Notes under the pieces: generated by a model
Databases searched by the model: none
Told to the model about the DNA's origin: nothing
Seen by the model: only the letters and a program-made list of their open reading frames with translations
Made by a program: the position numbers and the translations under genes
In this document: positions 14,363 through 14,529 of the stretch, one piece after another
How positions within the stretch are numbered: position 1 is the first letter of the stretch
How the letters are laid out: each line of letters opens with the position of its first letter
NCBI GenBank assembly: GCA_017559685.1
Contig: JAFYQY010000216.1
Location: 1-14,529 of the forward strand
Direction: 5' to 3'
DNA length: 14,529 nt
Source: Alistipes sp.
Lineage (GTDB): Bacteria > Bacteroidota > Bacteroidia > Bacteroidales > Rikenellaceae

Positions 14363-14388
14363 TTATGGCGGTTGGATTTCCGCCTTAA
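14363..14388 (+). other. Hairpin just after the TR
   Basis: TTATGGCGG (14363-14371) and CCGCCTTAA (14380-14388) form a stem with one T-T mismatch and an 8-nt loop. It begins one base after the end of the TR homology. It may mark the 3' end of the TR RNA. Confidence 0.6.
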
Positions 14389-14429
14389 ACAAATCGCAGT
14401 TCGCTCTGTTCGTTAGAGAGAATAGAAAA

Positions 14430-14525
14430 AAGAGAGATGAAATCTCCTATAGTAGCAGTGATAGTAGCCTTGTGCGAATTCTCTGCTACTTAGTTTATAC
14501 GATCTCTTTCTTTGGTTGTTTTTTT
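14430..14525 (+). terminator. Possible structured 3' end of the DGR transcript
   Basis: A nested structure: AGAGAT (14434-14439) with ATCTCT (14503-14508) outside, and AGTAGCAG (14452-14459) with CTGCTACT (14484-14491) inside. A T-rich stretch (14509-14525) follows. It resembles a long terminator, but the loops are large. No gene is seen in 14389-14529. Confidence 0.35.
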
Positions 14526-14529
14526 AGTG

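Larger units (their letters stand above)
10492..14388 (+). mobile_element. Complete diversity-generating retroelement (DGR)
   Basis: The order is target gene with VR, post-VR hairpin, HRDC accessory gene, reverse transcriptase, TR and TR hairpin. All genes are on one strand, and HRDC and RT overlap by 4 nt. VR and TR are 132 bp each, 1683 bp apart, and align without gaps; 11 of 12 differences are at TR adenines. These are the defining marks of a DGR. No integrase, transposase or phage structural gene is visible, so this is a chromosomal element as far as the window shows. Confidence 0.96.

Noticed and set aside
14230..14388. CRISPR or satellite repeat
   Set aside because: There are only two AAC-rich blocks inside one TR, with no regular spacers. 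The similarity to 12547-12678 is explained by the DGR.
14228..14416. 62-residue open frame through the TR
   Set aside because: It is a different frame from the VR-coding frame, and the matching alternate frame exists over the VR (12464-12736). The TR acts as template RNA, so coding is unlikely.

Overview
The window looks like a chromosomal segment from a Bacteroidales bacterium. The evidence is TAnnTTTG-type -7 promoter elements, no strong Shine-Dalgarno sites, a putative porin of the Bacteroidetes type, and an OmpA/TPR lipoprotein. Overall protein resemblance hints at an Alistipes/Rikenellaceae relative, but that assignment is only a guess.

Layout. Positions 3-515 hold the 3' end of an EF-G gene. 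A 414-bp gap follows with structured repeats and the dprA promoter. Then comes a tight + strand operon of dprA, a TatD-family nuclease and ansA (930-3853). A separately transcribed, apparently highly expressed lipoprotein gene (4013-5701) ends in a strong intrinsic terminator surrounded by inverted and direct repeats. A complete - strand operon of pssA, a putative porin and a lytic transglycosylase runs from a promoter at 9682-9689 to a terminator at 5983-6011. A rubrerythrin gene (9791-10369, - strand) with its own terminator comes next.

The right end (10492 to about 14390) is the main discovery: a complete diversity-generating retroelement (DGR). Its parts, in order, are a secreted target protein (five PEGA-like repeats, then a C-type-lectin-fold FGE/SUMF1 domain) whose last 132 bp are the variable repeat (VR); a large DNA hairpin just after the VR; an HRDC-domain accessory gene; a DGR-type reverse transcriptase (YMDD, IGNLTSQ motif); and the 132-bp template repeat (TR) eight bases after the RT stop. 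VR and TR align without gaps. They differ at 12 positions, 11 of which are adenine in the TR (8 A to G, 3 A to T). The expected mechanism is that TR RNA is copied by the RT with adenine-directed errors and the cDNA replaces the VR, changing exposed residues of the binding face of a secreted protein. No phage genes and no avd gene are visible; the HRDC protein seems to take the accessory role.
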